A stretch of 64,000 nt of DNA from the NCBI RefSeq assembly GCF_038003045.1, contig NZ_JBBOOK010000002.1, positions 744,001 through 808,000 of the forward strand. Reading direction: 5' to 3'. Position numbers and translations under genes: made by a program. How positions within the stretch are numbered: the first letter of the stretch is position 1; every line of letters begins with the position of its first letter. The notes under the pieces were generated by a model. The model saw only the letters and a list, made by a program, of their open reading frames with translations. It was not told where the DNA came from and did not search any database. The DNA is from Sporosarcina sp. FSL W7-1349. Lineage in GTDB: Bacteria; Bacillota; Bacilli; Bacillales_A; Planococcaceae. Shown here one piece after another: positions 40,846-50,121 of this stretch.

Positions 40846-41856
40846 ATGCCGATAAAGAAAGCGTTTTCAATTATATCTCTTCTTATTGTTTTATCTATTG
40901 TATTGGTTGCTTGCGGCAGCTCTAAAGAAACTAATGCAACAGGCGGGAAAACGGAAGAAGATAGCTTCCCGACAAAACCAATTGAAATGATAGTACCCTA
41001 TGGTGCCGGTGGGTCTACAGATCAAATTGCTAGATTAATCCAAAGATCCGTAAATGATTATCTACCGAATGGACAAACTATCCAAATTATTAATGAACCG
41101 GGAGGCGCAGGCGTAATTGGCCTTACCAAAGTTCTTAATGCTAAACCGGATGGATATACAATAGGTTTAACTGCTAGCGGTGCGATTACTAATCAGCCTC
41201 ATTATGGAAGCACATCATATACTCATGATAGTTTCCAGCCCATCTCTAGAATCGCAACGAGCCCGATACTTCTAGCCGTTAAGAGTGACTCCCCTTGGAC
41301 GACTTTGGATGACTTAATAGAATATATCCAAAAAAACCCGGAGGAATTTACCTATACATCATCAGGCTCAGGTAATCCAGCAAATATAGCAATGGAGAAA
41401 TTTAGTAAAGAGATTGGAGGAAAGACAGTAAACATCCCCGCTGAAGGAAGTGGTGAGGCATTTATCGCTATGCTAGGAGGGCATGTTCAAGGTACAAGTG
41501 GTTCTGCACAACAATTTGCAGGGCAAATGAATTCAGAGGACATCCATGTTATAGCGAATATGGGAAGTATCAAGGGAGACGCTTATAAAGATGTGCCTAC
41601 TTTGAAGGAGCATGGTATAAACGCCTCTACAGATATATTTTTCGGAGTACTAGCGCCAAAAGGTATACCTGATAAGGAACTTGGGATTTTAAATAATGCT
41701 TTCAAGCAAGCGATGGAAGATGAAGAGCTAAAGAAACAATTGATAGCCGCAGGCGTTGAACCGGATTTTGCTGGCCCGGAAGAATTTCAAAGCGTAATTT
41801 CAGATAGTTTCAACTCGGAAGGTGAAATCTTAAAAGGTATGGGCCTAGTTGAATAA
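40846..41856 (+). CDS. TTT transporter substrate-binding lipoprotein, TctC/Bug family
   Basis: A 336-residue lipoprotein: lipobox LVAC (cysteine near residue 23), then the Bug fold with PIEMIVPYGAGGSTDQIARL and IINEPGGAGVIGLTKVLNAK. Family members bind di- and tricarboxylates or aromatic acids. It is 75 bases after the aldolase gene and before the membrane subunits. Confidence 0.92.
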   Translation: MPIKKAFSIISLLIVLSIVLVACGSSKETNATGGKTEEDSFPTKPIEMIVPYGAGGSTDQIARLIQRSVNDYLPNGQTIQIINEPGGAGVIGLTKVLNAKPDGYTIGLTASGAITNQPHYGSTSYTHDSFQPISRIATSPILLAVKSDSPWTTLDDLIEYIQKNPEEFTYTSSGSGNPANIAMEKFSKEIGGKTVNIPAEGSGEAFIAMLGGHVQGTSGSAQQFAGQMNSEDIHVIANMGSIKGDAYKDVPTLKEHGINASTDIFFGVLAPKGIPDKELGILNNAFKQAMEDEELKKQLIAAGVEPDFAGPEEFQSVISDSFNSEGEILKGMGLVE

Positions 41857-41932
41857 GAATCTTTTTTGAGACAAATGTAACTAAACCTTTAGTTACATTT
41901 GTCGTTATTTGATAGTACTTGGAGGTTTCAAA

Positions 41933-42385
41933 ATGAATAAGAAAACAGCAACCTATATTATGCTTTCGGCTTTAGCGATTTTAGCTGTTATTTACCTTCT
42001 GTCCGCAGGTAATAAATCTCAGTTATCTAGTACAACTTCCGTAAGCCCAGGTTTCTTCCCGACTATATTAGGGGTGGCCCTAATTATCCTTTGCATCATC
42101 AGTTTTATTCAAACAAAAGCAAAAAAAGAAGTAGAACAGATCACCTTTCCAAACTTTAAATTAATCTTACTGACTATCGGTTTAACGATGATTTTCTTTA
42201 TATCTTGGTATTCAATCGGATACTTCTATATCCTAAATTTTATATTTCTATTAACTTTATTCACACTGTATAGCCCTAAAGAGAAAAGAAATAAACGCCA
42301 TCTTTTTAATAAAGCTTCAATAGCTCTCGGTGTAACGCTGGTTGTTTATCTTTTGTTTGATGTTATTATCTCGATCAATCTTTAA
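41933..42385 (+). CDS. TTT transporter small subunit, TctB family
   Basis: A 150-residue protein with four hydrophobic helices; SVSPGFFPTILGVALIILCI matches the TctB pattern. The ATG at 41933 follows TTGGAGG, so the longer frame from 41909 is not used. A 7-bp inverted AAATGTAACT/AGTTACATTT hairpin (41870-41900) separates it from the binding-protein gene and may reduce expression of the membrane subunits. Confidence 0.85.
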   Translation: MNKKTATYIMLSALAILAVIYLLSAGNKSQLSSTTSVSPGFFPTILGVALIILCIISFIQTKAKKEVEQITFPNFKLILLTIGLTMIFFISWYSIGYFYILNFIFLLTLFTLYSPKEKRNKRHLFNKASIALGVTLVVYLLFDVIISINL

Positions 42386-42406
42386 TTATTTGAAGAGGTG
42401 CATCTT

Positions 42407-43903
42407 ATGGATTACATTAACTTTGATATTTCTAGTTTATTTAGCTTAGAAATTTTGCTTGTTATTTTGCTAGGAACCTTTGTAGGCTTATTATTTGGTG
42501 CTATACCGGGTCTCGGTTCGATGATTACCCTTGTTTTACTACTACCCGTTACCTATACCTTATCCCCTTTAGCCGCTGTTTTACTTATGTTGGCTGCCTA
42601 TCAAGCATGTGAATATGGGGGTTCAATCTCCTCAATCGTTTTAGGAATCCCCGGTACTCCTGCAGCAGCGGCTACTATATTAGACGGCAATACTTTAGCA
42701 AGAGAAACATCACCTGGAAAAGCATTAGGATATTCTTTGGTAGCCAGCACAATTGGAGGATTATTTGGAGGATTTGTACTTATTCTATTGTCAGTTCCCA
42801 TGTCGTCCTTAGCCCTTAAGTTATCATTTCCTGAATACTTTTTAGTCGGTGTCTTAGGTATATTAGCAGTAGCTGCTTTAAGTTCAAAGGACATTATTAA
42901 AAGCATGATTTCAGTTGTTCTCGGATTGATGGCAGGAACAGTTGGGATGGATTTATTTACTGGAGCCCCCAGATTTACTATGGGTCGACTGGAATTACTT
43001 GATGGAATAGGAATGGTCGCGTTAATTGTTGGGATTTTTGCTTTTTCTGAAGTTTTTTCAATGATTAGCAATGATTTAAATAAAACCTATAAAACTGATT
43101 CAAAAAAAGTTAAGGTAGGTATAGATTTTAAGGAGTTCAAAAAGATATCACTTCCTACTTTTTCAGGTTCAATCATCGGTTCAATTATTGGAATATTCCC
43201 AGGTTTAGGTGCGGGCACTGCATCTTGGTTTGGTTATTCAAGTGCAAAAAAGCTTTCAAAAGATCCACAATCCTTCGGAAAAGGAAATCCGGAAGGGATT
43301 GCTGGTCCAGAATCTGCGAACAATGCCGCTGTAGGAGGAGCTTTGCTTCCATTACTTACATTGGGTATTCCCGGTTCACCGGCTATTGCTGTTATTATGG
43401 GAGCTTTTATTATTCATGGGATTACACCAGGGCCAGATGTTTTTTCTAAAAACCAAGATCTTGTTTTAGGTATATTTTATGGTTTTCTATTGACTTCGAT
43501 TGCAATGTTCATTTTAGGAAAATTTATCTCACCTTTATTTGCACGAGTTCTAACGGTTTCTAATACAATTTTAATACCGATTGTCTTAATGTTTTCCATT
43601 ATTGGTGTTTTCACGGCTCAATCTCTTTTCTTTGAACTTTGGTTAGCCTTGATAGTCGGAATTATTGCTTTCTTTATGAAAAAATTGGATTTTTCTTTAC
43701 CAGCGTTTATTCTCGCTTTCGTATTAAGCAACATTATTGAAGAAAATCTCCGTCGAGCTCTTATGATGGCTAAAGGTAGCTATTCCATATTCTTCACACG
43801 GCCATTCTCCTTAGTAATCTTGACCCTGATTCTAATCATCATATTAGTAAGTGTTATATCTTCCATTAAAAAAAGGAAGAACAGTACTGTAACTCCTATT
43901 TAA
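42407..43903 (+). CDS. TTT transporter large subunit, TctA family
   Basis: A 498-residue permease with about 11-12 membrane segments and TctA hallmarks: LLFGAIPGLGSMITLVLLLP, GGSISSIVLGIPGTPAAAAT, GIFPGLGAGTASWFGYSSAK and LTLGIPGSPAIAVIMGAFII. ATG at 42407 preceded by GAGGTG. Last gene of the aldolase-tctCBA unit. Confidence 0.92.
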   Translation: MDYINFDISSLFSLEILLVILLGTFVGLLFGAIPGLGSMITLVLLLPVTYTLSPLAAVLLMLAAYQACEYGGSISSIVLGIPGTPAAAATILDGNTLARETSPGKALGYSLVASTIGGLFGGFVLILLSVPMSSLALKLSFPEYFLVGVLGILAVAALSSKDIIKSMISVVLGLMAGTVGMDLFTGAPRFTMGRLELLDGIGMVALIVGIFAFSEVFSMISNDLNKTYKTDSKKVKVGIDFKEFKKISLPTFSGSIIGSIIGIFPGLGAGTASWFGYSSAKKLSKDPQSFGKGNPEGIAGPESANNAAVGGALLPLLTLGIPGSPAIAVIMGAFIIHGITPGPDVFSKNQDLVLGIFYGFLLTSIAMFILGKFISPLFARVLTVSNTILIPIVLMFSIIGVFTAQSLFFELWLALIVGIIAFFMKKLDFSLPAFILAFVLSNIIEENLRRALMMAKGSYSIFFTRPFSLVILTLILIIILVSVISSIKKRKNSTVTPI

Positions 43904-43950
43904 ATACAACCATAATAGAATACAGTAATTTATTTAATTACTTAAGCTTC

Positions 43951-44040
43951 ACTCAAACAATCATGTTAGTTTCAATAAACATGATTGTTTGAGTTTTTTC
44001 GTTTGTTTAAACTTTCATGTTTGTTCGGGTACCTGTCACC
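43951..44040. repeat. palindrome-bounded repeat element, copy 1
   Basis: Shares with the copy at 45515-45596 the stretches CAAACAWTCATGTTAGTTT and ACTTTCAYGTTTGTTYGGGT. Its right end GGTACCTGTCACC (44028-44040) contains the TGA stop codon of the VWA gene on the minus strand. Confidence 0.65.
43952..43999 (+). terminator. terminator of the TTT operon, inside a repeat element
   Basis: CTCAAACAATCATGTT pairs with AACATGATTGTTTGAG (43978-43993) perfectly over 16 bp and TTTTTT follows. The hairpin forms part of the repeat copy at 43951-44040. Confidence 0.88.
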
Positions 44041-45430
44041 ATTTCGCCTTCCATTCTTCCACCTTTTGATCGATTTCCTGTTTTGCAGCCTCGGCTTCCG
44101 CTTCTTTCTGCTCGACAATCTCCTTGAAATGCGAGTTTCGGAGTTCTTTCATTTCCTTCGCACGTTCAATGACCTGTTGGGCAACCTCTTCGTCGATTAA
44201 CTCGTTTCGCTTCAACAGATAGGCTGCATCGCTGATCCGGACTGCCTCCCGGTCGGAGAGGTTGGTCAGCAAGCTGTATGTGTTGATGAGGTCTTCCTTG
44301 AAGTGTACCGATTCATGCAGCTTGACGCCTTGCTGTCCGATAACTTGGAAAATGCTTGGCTTCCACTTTTTCACGAGCACTTCTTCAAATCCGGCTTCGT
44401 CCCGTACAGTCGCGTACTGGCCCCCACCTGCTTCGGCCACTTGTTTGAGATGGTTCTGCCCTTCATCGTCCACATCAAATCCGATGATATTGACTTTCGC
44501 TTCTATATTACTTTCATGCAGAAGTTTCGCAGCCGCCACCGGATCACCGCCGCATGTTTCGATACCGTCACTGACGATGTAGACGATATTCCGGTATTCT
44601 TCATTCCCGTATGGCTCCAGAATGTCGAGAGCTTCCTCAATAGCGCCTGCGAGAGGTGTCCAGCCACTTGCTTGGAAGGAATCAAGCGATTTCTGAAAAC
44701 CGGTTTGGTCCAACCCGCTTAATGGATAGACGGCTTCGACGGTTGTACAAGACAATTCTCGGTCAGCCTCGGTCCCCGCTCCTTTATGTCCGTAGGCGAG
44801 CAGCGACACGTTCACTTCATCGTCCAGCCCTTCCGTGAATTTCCCGATCGCTTCCTTGGCCAACTGCATCCTGGACTTGCCTGCAATTTCTGCCTTCATG
44901 CTGCCGCTCGCATCCATTAAAATGACGACGTTCGTTTTTGATCTTTTCGCCATTTCAACTTCGTCTTCCCCCTCAGGCAACTCCGGCATTTCAAAGCCGT
45001 GTTCGATAGCAAGCAGCTGATCATACAAAGTTTGGTATTGTCCTGAACCTAATTGGTGGACTAGATAATTATAGATTTGCTCACTGTCCAGATCTTTTTG
45101 TCCTTGAAAGTATGAAGGCAATTCCTTTTCCATGACTTCCTTGAAATCTTTGTCGTAGTAGTTCATGTACTGTGTAAAATTAACCGTTCGTGCTGCCTCG
45201 ATTTCGGGATCCATATGCGCTTCAACCAATTCTCCCGGCTGTTGGGCAAGCATTCCTTCGATATCTGACGCAGCAACAGGAATTTCATCTTGCGTACCTT
45301 CCTTATTTTCTTCCGTCTCGGCGGAAGCCACAGGTTCTTCATTTGGTGCCGTCTTTCCCTGACACGCCGCAATGAACAACAAGCTGGCAAGTAAAGCCGA
45401 TATGATAAGTAAGCGTTTCGTTTGAGCCAT
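44036..45430 (-). CDS. VWA-domain lipoprotein
   Basis: A 464-residue lipoprotein: lipobox IAAC (cysteine near residue 23), acidic linker, then a VWA domain (about 168-350) with intact MIDAS start VVILMDASGSM and the later VYIVSDGIETCGGDP, followed by a charged helical C-terminus rich in E and K (about 400-464). It likely binds metal and a partner outside the cell; function unknown. The ATG has GAGGAGGAGGGG upstream. Gene is flanked on both sides by copies of one short repeat, and its stop codon is supplied by the repeat end. Confidence 0.88.
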   Translation of the reverse strand: MAQTKRLLIISALLASLLFIAACQGKTAPNEEPVASAETEENKEGTQDEIPVAASDIEGMLAQQPGELVEAHMDPEIEAARTVNFTQYMNYYDKDFKEVMEKELPSYFQGQKDLDSEQIYNYLVHQLGSGQYQTLYDQLLAIEHGFEMPELPEGEDEVEMAKRSKTNVVILMDASGSMKAEIAGKSRMQLAKEAIGKFTEGLDDEVNVSLLAYGHKGAGTEADRELSCTTVEAVYPLSGLDQTGFQKSLDSFQASGWTPLAGAIEEALDILEPYGNEEYRNIVYIVSDGIETCGGDPVAAAKLLHESNIEAKVNIIGFDVDDEGQNHLKQVAEAGGGQYATVRDEAGFEEVLVKKWKPSIFQVIGQQGVKLHESVHFKEDLINTYSLLTNLSDREAVRISDAAYLLKRNELIDEEVAQQVIERAKEMKELRNSHFKEIVEQKEAEAEAAKQEIDQKVEEWKAKW

Positions 45431-45514
45431 GTGTAAACCCCTCCTCCTCTTATTTACGCATTGATAGGAAGGGAGTTCCTGAGAATTTATTCCTTATTTT
45501 AAGCCTGTGAAAAA

Positions 45515-45596
45515 GGTGCCAGGCACGCAAACATTCATGTTAGTTTAAACAAACGTGAATATTTGAACTTTCACGTTTGTTTGGGTGCCAGGCACC
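45515..45596. repeat. palindrome-bounded repeat element, copy 2
   Basis: Bounded by GGTGCCAGGCAC (45515) and the perfect palindrome GGTGCCAGGCACC (45584-45596), with an internal 13-bp stem AAACAAACGTGAA/TTCACGTTTGTTT (45547-45582). It lies just upstream of the VWA gene, in the same orientation as copy 1. Confidence 0.7.
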
Positions 45597-45644
45597 AGAT
45601 TACAAAGAATTTACAAAAACATTACAACTCTTTTCATAATGTAA

Positions 45645-45669
45645 GATTTATTGTAATAGACCGGGGTAA
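45645..45669 (+). promoter_or_regulatory. SigB-like promoter
   Basis: GATTTA, a 13-base spacer and GGGTAA resemble the SigB consensus GTTTAA-N13-15-GGGTAT. It is 39 bp upstream of a YsnF-like general-stress gene. Confidence 0.5.
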
Positions 45670-45707
45670 ATAGAAGGTGTAAGCAAAATATAGGAGGAGG
45701 AACTTCA

Positions 45708-46655
45708 ATGAACAACGAAAAACGATTTGTTGGCTTGTTTCATAGTGAATCTGCGTTAATGGATAAAATGGATCAACTTCGAACAGAAGGCTATTCTGAA
45801 GATAATATGTATGTCATTGCCAAGGATGATACAAATCTGTCGATGCTCCGCAGTGGGACGTCAGCGGAAGTGGAAACCGCCCACGAATCTTGGCTGGACC
45901 GTTTCATGAGTTTCATCAGCGGGGAGGACCATGTGTGGAGCATGTTCGACCGCTTGGGAATCGATGAAACCGAGGCAAGACAATATTCGAACGACATTAA
46001 CAACGGCGCCCTTCTGTTGTACGTCGATGAAGGAGAGGCGTACCGACTGTATGAAGGGGACCGCGAACATTTCAGCTCCCATGATCATGGCATGAACCCG
46101 AATATCGAGCGGACCGGCACTTATATGGCGGATGATCTGGATGTCGATCGTATCGATGCCGACCAACTTGGACGAGTCGGCGGGGAGGCCTTGCTGGATC
46201 GCACCGATTATGAGACACCGCCAAGCATGACGGACGAGGAACGTATGCTTCTGCGCGAGGAGCGCCTTCAGGTGAACAAGCGCAATGTCGAAACCGGGCA
46301 TGTTTCCCTCGAGAAGGATGTTGTGGAAGAGCGTCAATCGATGGATGTGCCCGTGTCACATGAGGAAGTCTATGTGGAGCGTCGTCCCGTCGTGGATGGA
46401 GACATTTACGAAGGTCGCGCCGGACTGATGGAGGACGACGAATCCATTCACATTCCAATTACCGAAGAACGCCTGGAAGTAACGAAAAAACCGGTCGTCA
46501 CGGAAGAAATCGTAGTGAAAAAACGCGATGTCGAGCGCATGGAAACGGTCGATGATACGGTAAGACGGGAAGAAGCCCATCTGGAGCGGGACGGAAATGT
46601 CGAAGTAGAAGGCGATTTCGACGAAACCCGTTCGAAGAAGTGGGACAATCTATAA
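45708..46655 (+). CDS. YsnF/AvaK-type DUF2382 stress protein
   Basis: A 315-residue, strongly charged soluble protein. The N-terminal part (1-115, FVGLFHSESALMDKMDQLRT) is like the general-stress protein 17M domain; the C-terminal part (about 180-300) is DUF2382, with repeated VxxxERxxVxKRxVxxG blocks (ERLQVNKRNVETG, ERLEVTKKPVVTEEI). B. subtilis YsnF is a SigB-controlled protein of unknown biochemical role. GGAGGAGG ribosome site and SigB-like promoter upstream support a stress role. Confidence 0.85.
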   Translation: MNNEKRFVGLFHSESALMDKMDQLRTEGYSEDNMYVIAKDDTNLSMLRSGTSAEVETAHESWLDRFMSFISGEDHVWSMFDRLGIDETEARQYSNDINNGALLLYVDEGEAYRLYEGDREHFSSHDHGMNPNIERTGTYMADDLDVDRIDADQLGRVGGEALLDRTDYETPPSMTDEERMLLREERLQVNKRNVETGHVSLEKDVVEERQSMDVPVSHEEVYVERRPVVDGDIYEGRAGLMEDDESIHIPITEERLEVTKKPVVTEEIVVKKRDVERMETVDDTVRREEAHLERDGNVEVEGDFDETRSKKWDNL

Positions 46656-46665
46656 GAGGTATACC

Positions 46666-46702
46666 AACAACCGTGGCATATTTCCTGCCACGGTTGTTTT
46701 TA
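46666..46702 (+). terminator. terminator after the YsnF-like gene
   Basis: AACAACCGTGGCA (46666-46678) and TGCCACGGTTGTT (46686-46698) form a perfect 13-bp stem followed by TTTTT; may also stop the convergent acyl-CoA operon. Confidence 0.88.
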
Positions 46703-46792
46703 TGAAAATAAAAAGAAAGCCCTCCAATTCAATATGCGAGTGGAGGACAGTCTACCTAGCCATTATTTTATTTATCTTCTTACCCACATGGT

Positions 46793-48547
46793 TCACTCTT
46801 TCATTTTTTCTAAATCTCTTTCAAGTTCCTTGTTTTTTAACGCGACTTTTGATATTTTTCCGGCAGCTGTCATTGGAAATTGATCGACAAATTCCAGTTC
46901 CCGAACTTTGGAATAATGAACAACCCGCGTATTGATAAACTCCATTATCTCTTCTTCTGACACGGTTGCTCCTTGTCTTGGAATGACAAATGCTTTTGGG
47001 ATTTCTCCGACCGTTTTTGCCGGCTTGCCGATAACAATAGCATTTACCACGTCCGGATGTGTCACTAGAATCTCTTCGATTCGGCTCGGATAAATATTAT
47101 AGCCATTATAGATGAGCATATCTTTCTTCCGGTCGATAATGGACAAGTAACCATCTTCATCAATGATCCCGATATCCCCCGTGTGCAGCCAACCATTTTT
47201 AATTGTTGCCGCCGTCTCTTCCGGCTTTTTATAATACCCTTTCATCACCTGCGGACCCCGGATACAAATCTCACCACCCTGATTCGCTGGTAACGGCTCA
47301 TCACTTTCTCCTTCCAAAGAGACGACTTTAATTTCAGTGTTATAGGAAGGCAATCCGACTGTCCCTAATTTGAAAATCCCGCCTGTTACGCAGACACCCG
47401 TGGCTACGGAGGCTGTCGCTTCGGTCAGCCCATATCCTTCCACAACCCGGGCATTCGGGAACGTCGATTTCAATCGCTTCACCTCTTCGTTGGAAAGTGG
47501 AGCGGCCCCTGAACTGACATTCCGGATGGTAGAGAAATCGTATTCTTTAATAGTCGGCATATTCAACAAGACATTCCACATAGCCGGCGCCCCTGTGACA
47601 GAAGAGACCTTATATTTCTCGATGAATTCCAAGAACTGCACCGGTTCAAACCGGTCGGGCAATACAGTCGTCGCCCCTTGTGCCATTGGTGAAACGATAA
47701 GTCCGATGCCTCCCGTAATATGAAATAGCGGGGAAGGGCTGAGTCTTATTTCTTCACCAAGCGGAATTTTATATTTCTCTATATAGTTTGCTTCATCCTT
47801 TTCAGCTGGCTCGAATACGAGAGCTCCGTCGTCTTCCACACGTGGCAGGCATCCCGCAACCCATCCCGCCATTTGGCACACGTTGCTTACCAAGTTTGCA
47901 TGAGTGATCATGACACCTTTCGGGCTTCCCGTCGTCCCCCCTGTATAGGCGATGTGCACGAGATCGTTTTCCGGATCAACTCCCGGATTGAACTCTTCCT
48001 CGCTGTTAGCCGCTTTCAAAGCCGCGAAACTATGCCATTTTTCACCATATAAAGAGGTATTGATCGGGTCATCATTCGAGAACATCTCCTGATCTCCCGT
48101 CACGATCGCATTCTTCAGTTTAGTGCGATCGAACAACCTCCGTACTGAATCAGCCACGGATTCATGTGTAATTACAACTTCCGTGTCCGAGTCATTCAGC
48201 TGAAAGAGCAGATCAGCTTCCGGAAGATACGGGTTGATGGGCGAATAGGTGGCACCCGACAACACAATCCCATAATAGGCTGCGATGTACTGAGGGCACG
48301 TCGGCAAATGGGCGGAAACGACCGTTCCTCTGCCGACACCCATCTTGCGCAATGCATTCGCGAACTTCCAGGACTCACGGTAAACCTGCTCGTACGTAAT
48401 CCGGCGATCACGGTAGATGTAAGCATCTTTTCGGGCATAGCGTCTCACGCTCCCTTTCAAGATGGCGTTGACCGGCACATTCGGAATATCGATTTTTTCC
48501 GGCATGGCTTCGTCATAACTTCGATTTTTCGTTATATCAACCTTCAA
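46793..48547 (-). CDS. acyl-CoA ligase (AMP-forming)
   Basis: A 584-residue adenylate-forming enzyme: phosphate loop YTGGTTGSPKGVMITHANLV, VEGYGLTEATASVATGVC, the adenylate motif GWLHTGDIGIIDEDGYLSII and hinge DRKKDMLIYNGYNIYPSRIE, then lysine region MTAAGKISKVALKNKEL. It activates a carboxylic acid to acyl-CoA. It is the last gene of the eight-gene operon. The TTG start at 48547 follows GGGGGCGG; an ATG 14 codons later is possible. The substrate is probably the side-chain or alicyclic acid that the operon degrades. Confidence 0.9.
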   Translation of the reverse strand: MKVDITKNRSYDEAMPEKIDIPNVPVNAILKGSVRRYARKDAYIYRDRRITYEQVYRESWKFANALRKMGVGRGTVVSAHLPTCPQYIAAYYGIVLSGATYSPINPYLPEADLLFQLNDSDTEVVITHESVADSVRRLFDRTKLKNAIVTGDQEMFSNDDPINTSLYGEKWHSFAALKAANSEEEFNPGVDPENDLVHIAYTGGTTGSPKGVMITHANLVSNVCQMAGWVAGCLPRVEDDGALVFEPAEKDEANYIEKYKIPLGEEIRLSPSPLFHITGGIGLIVSPMAQGATTVLPDRFEPVQFLEFIEKYKVSSVTGAPAMWNVLLNMPTIKEYDFSTIRNVSSGAAPLSNEEVKRLKSTFPNARVVEGYGLTEATASVATGVCVTGGIFKLGTVGLPSYNTEIKVVSLEGESDEPLPANQGGEICIRGPQVMKGYYKKPEETAATIKNGWLHTGDIGIIDEDGYLSIIDRKKDMLIYNGYNIYPSRIEEILVTHPDVVNAIVIGKPAKTVGEIPKAFVIPRQGATVSEEEIMEFINTRVVHYSKVRELEFVDQFPMTAAGKISKVALKNKELERDLEKMKE

Positions 48548-48604
48548 ATTTTACCGCCCCCATCTAATTTAAGTGGAAAAGCCTAAAGTGAGCTGGACCT
48601 GTAA

Positions 48605-50083
48605 TTACATTTCAATCACACAGGCTTTCTCATACGTATACTCCAATGCCGAGTCCGTCCCTTGTCCACTGGCCTTCACGCCGCCAAACGGCAAGTCCGC
48701 TCCCACGCGAGCATACGTATTCACCCAGACGTTTCCAGCTTCCATCGATTGAATCATCCGATGGGCACGGCTCAGATCAGTTGTCCAGATTCCTGCTGCT
48801 AAACCGAATTCCGTGTCATTGGCAATCCGAATGGCTTCCTCTTCCGTGTCAAATGGCATGACAACAGCAACCGGACCGAAAATCTCCTCCTGGCAAACCC
48901 GTTTCGTATTATTTTTCACCTTCAACAGCGTCGGCTCGATCCAATATCCTCCCGCCATTTCCGGCTGATCGGGAATTAGCAGCTCTCCGCCATGACGACC
49001 ACCGAAAATGATTTCACCGCCTTCTTCCACTCCGACTTCAATATAGGAACGGACGCTTTCATACTGGGATGCATTCGCAACCGGCCCCATTGTCGTTTCT
49101 ATATTCATCGTATCCCCTAATTGATTGAGGGACTGATCCGTCATCCGCTCTTTCATCCGCTTCACAACTTCATCAAAGATTGAACGTTGAATTAAAATCC
49201 GAGAACCGCCTACGCAAATTTGCCCTGCATTGCCCGTGAAAATACTTCCGATTGTAATGCCCTCGACCGCTTTATCAAGATCGGCATCTTCAAATACGAT
49301 ATTCGCCGATTTCCCCCCAAGCTCTAGAACAAGCGGCTTCGGTCGGTTGACCGTCGCTTTGGCGATGGCTCGGGCAGTCCCGCCTGAACCCGTCAAGCTC
49401 ACTTTATTGACCTCATCGTGACTTACTAGAACATCCCCTAATTCCCTCCCCGATCCACAGACGACGTTAACAACGCCTGGCGGGAGAATTTCATTGAGCA
49501 GTTCCGCGTAGCGCAAGGAAGAGACAGCCGCCTGTTCCGACGGTTTGATGACGACGGTGTTTCCTGCGGCAAGTGCATATGCTGCTTTAATCGTAAAAGT
49601 GAACAGCGGGGCATTCCATGGCGCAATTCCGACGACGACACCGAGAGGCTCACGAAGCGTATAGCCGAAACTAGTCGGACCGACTGGCACCGTTTCGCCC
49701 CGGCTGGCTACAGCGGTAGCTCCCGCCGCGTCTGCCCATAATTGCTTCAGTACGGGAATCAGGCCATATGTCGTTTCCCGGATGACCCAGCCATTGTCCT
49801 GCGTTTCCAACGCAGCCAATTCTTCGCCATGTTCAACAATCAAGTCGCCAACACGGCGCAAATAGTCGGCACGTTCACTGGCAGGCAAAGCCTTCCACGC
49901 GGGAAACGCCTTCCTTGCAGCTAGAATGGCCGCCTCCGCGTCCTCCTGTTTACTTCTCGGAATTTTGGCCCACCCTTTTCCCGTTGCCGGATTAATGCTT
50001 TCCAAAGTCTCTCCCGAAGCAGCAGGAATTACTTTTCCATCGATTAAATTGTAATACTCCTTCATTTCCGTTGCGATTGCCAA
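48605..50083 (-). CDS. aldehyde dehydrogenase
   Basis: A 492-residue NAD(P)-dependent enzyme: VVGIAPWNAPLFTFTIKAAY, NTVVIKPSEQAAVSSLRYAE, catalytic glutamate in LELGGKSANIVFEDADLD and catalytic cysteine in GNAGQICVGGSRILIQ (about 300). In an operon with an aldolase-like thiolase, it could oxidise the aldehyde released by retro-aldol cleavage. The TTG at 50083 has GGGAGG seven bases upstream. Confidence 0.92.
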   Translation of the reverse strand: MAIATEMKEYYNLIDGKVIPAASGETLESINPATGKGWAKIPRSKQEDAEAAILAARKAFPAWKALPASERADYLRRVGDLIVEHGEELAALETQDNGWVIRETTYGLIPVLKQLWADAAGATAVASRGETVPVGPTSFGYTLREPLGVVVGIAPWNAPLFTFTIKAAYALAAGNTVVIKPSEQAAVSSLRYAELLNEILPPGVVNVVCGSGRELGDVLVSHDEVNKVSLTGSGGTARAIAKATVNRPKPLVLELGGKSANIVFEDADLDKAVEGITIGSIFTGNAGQICVGGSRILIQRSIFDEVVKRMKERMTDQSLNQLGDTMNIETTMGPVANASQYESVRSYIEVGVEEGGEIIFGGRHGGELLIPDQPEMAGGYWIEPTLLKVKNNTKRVCQEEIFGPVAVVMPFDTEEEAIRIANDTEFGLAAGIWTTDLSRAHRMIQSMEAGNVWVNTYARVGADLPFGGVKASGQGTDSALEYTYEKACVIEM

Positions 50084-50121
50084 TGCTATTCCTCCCTTTA
50101 TGGATCTTTTCCGTAAAGCGA

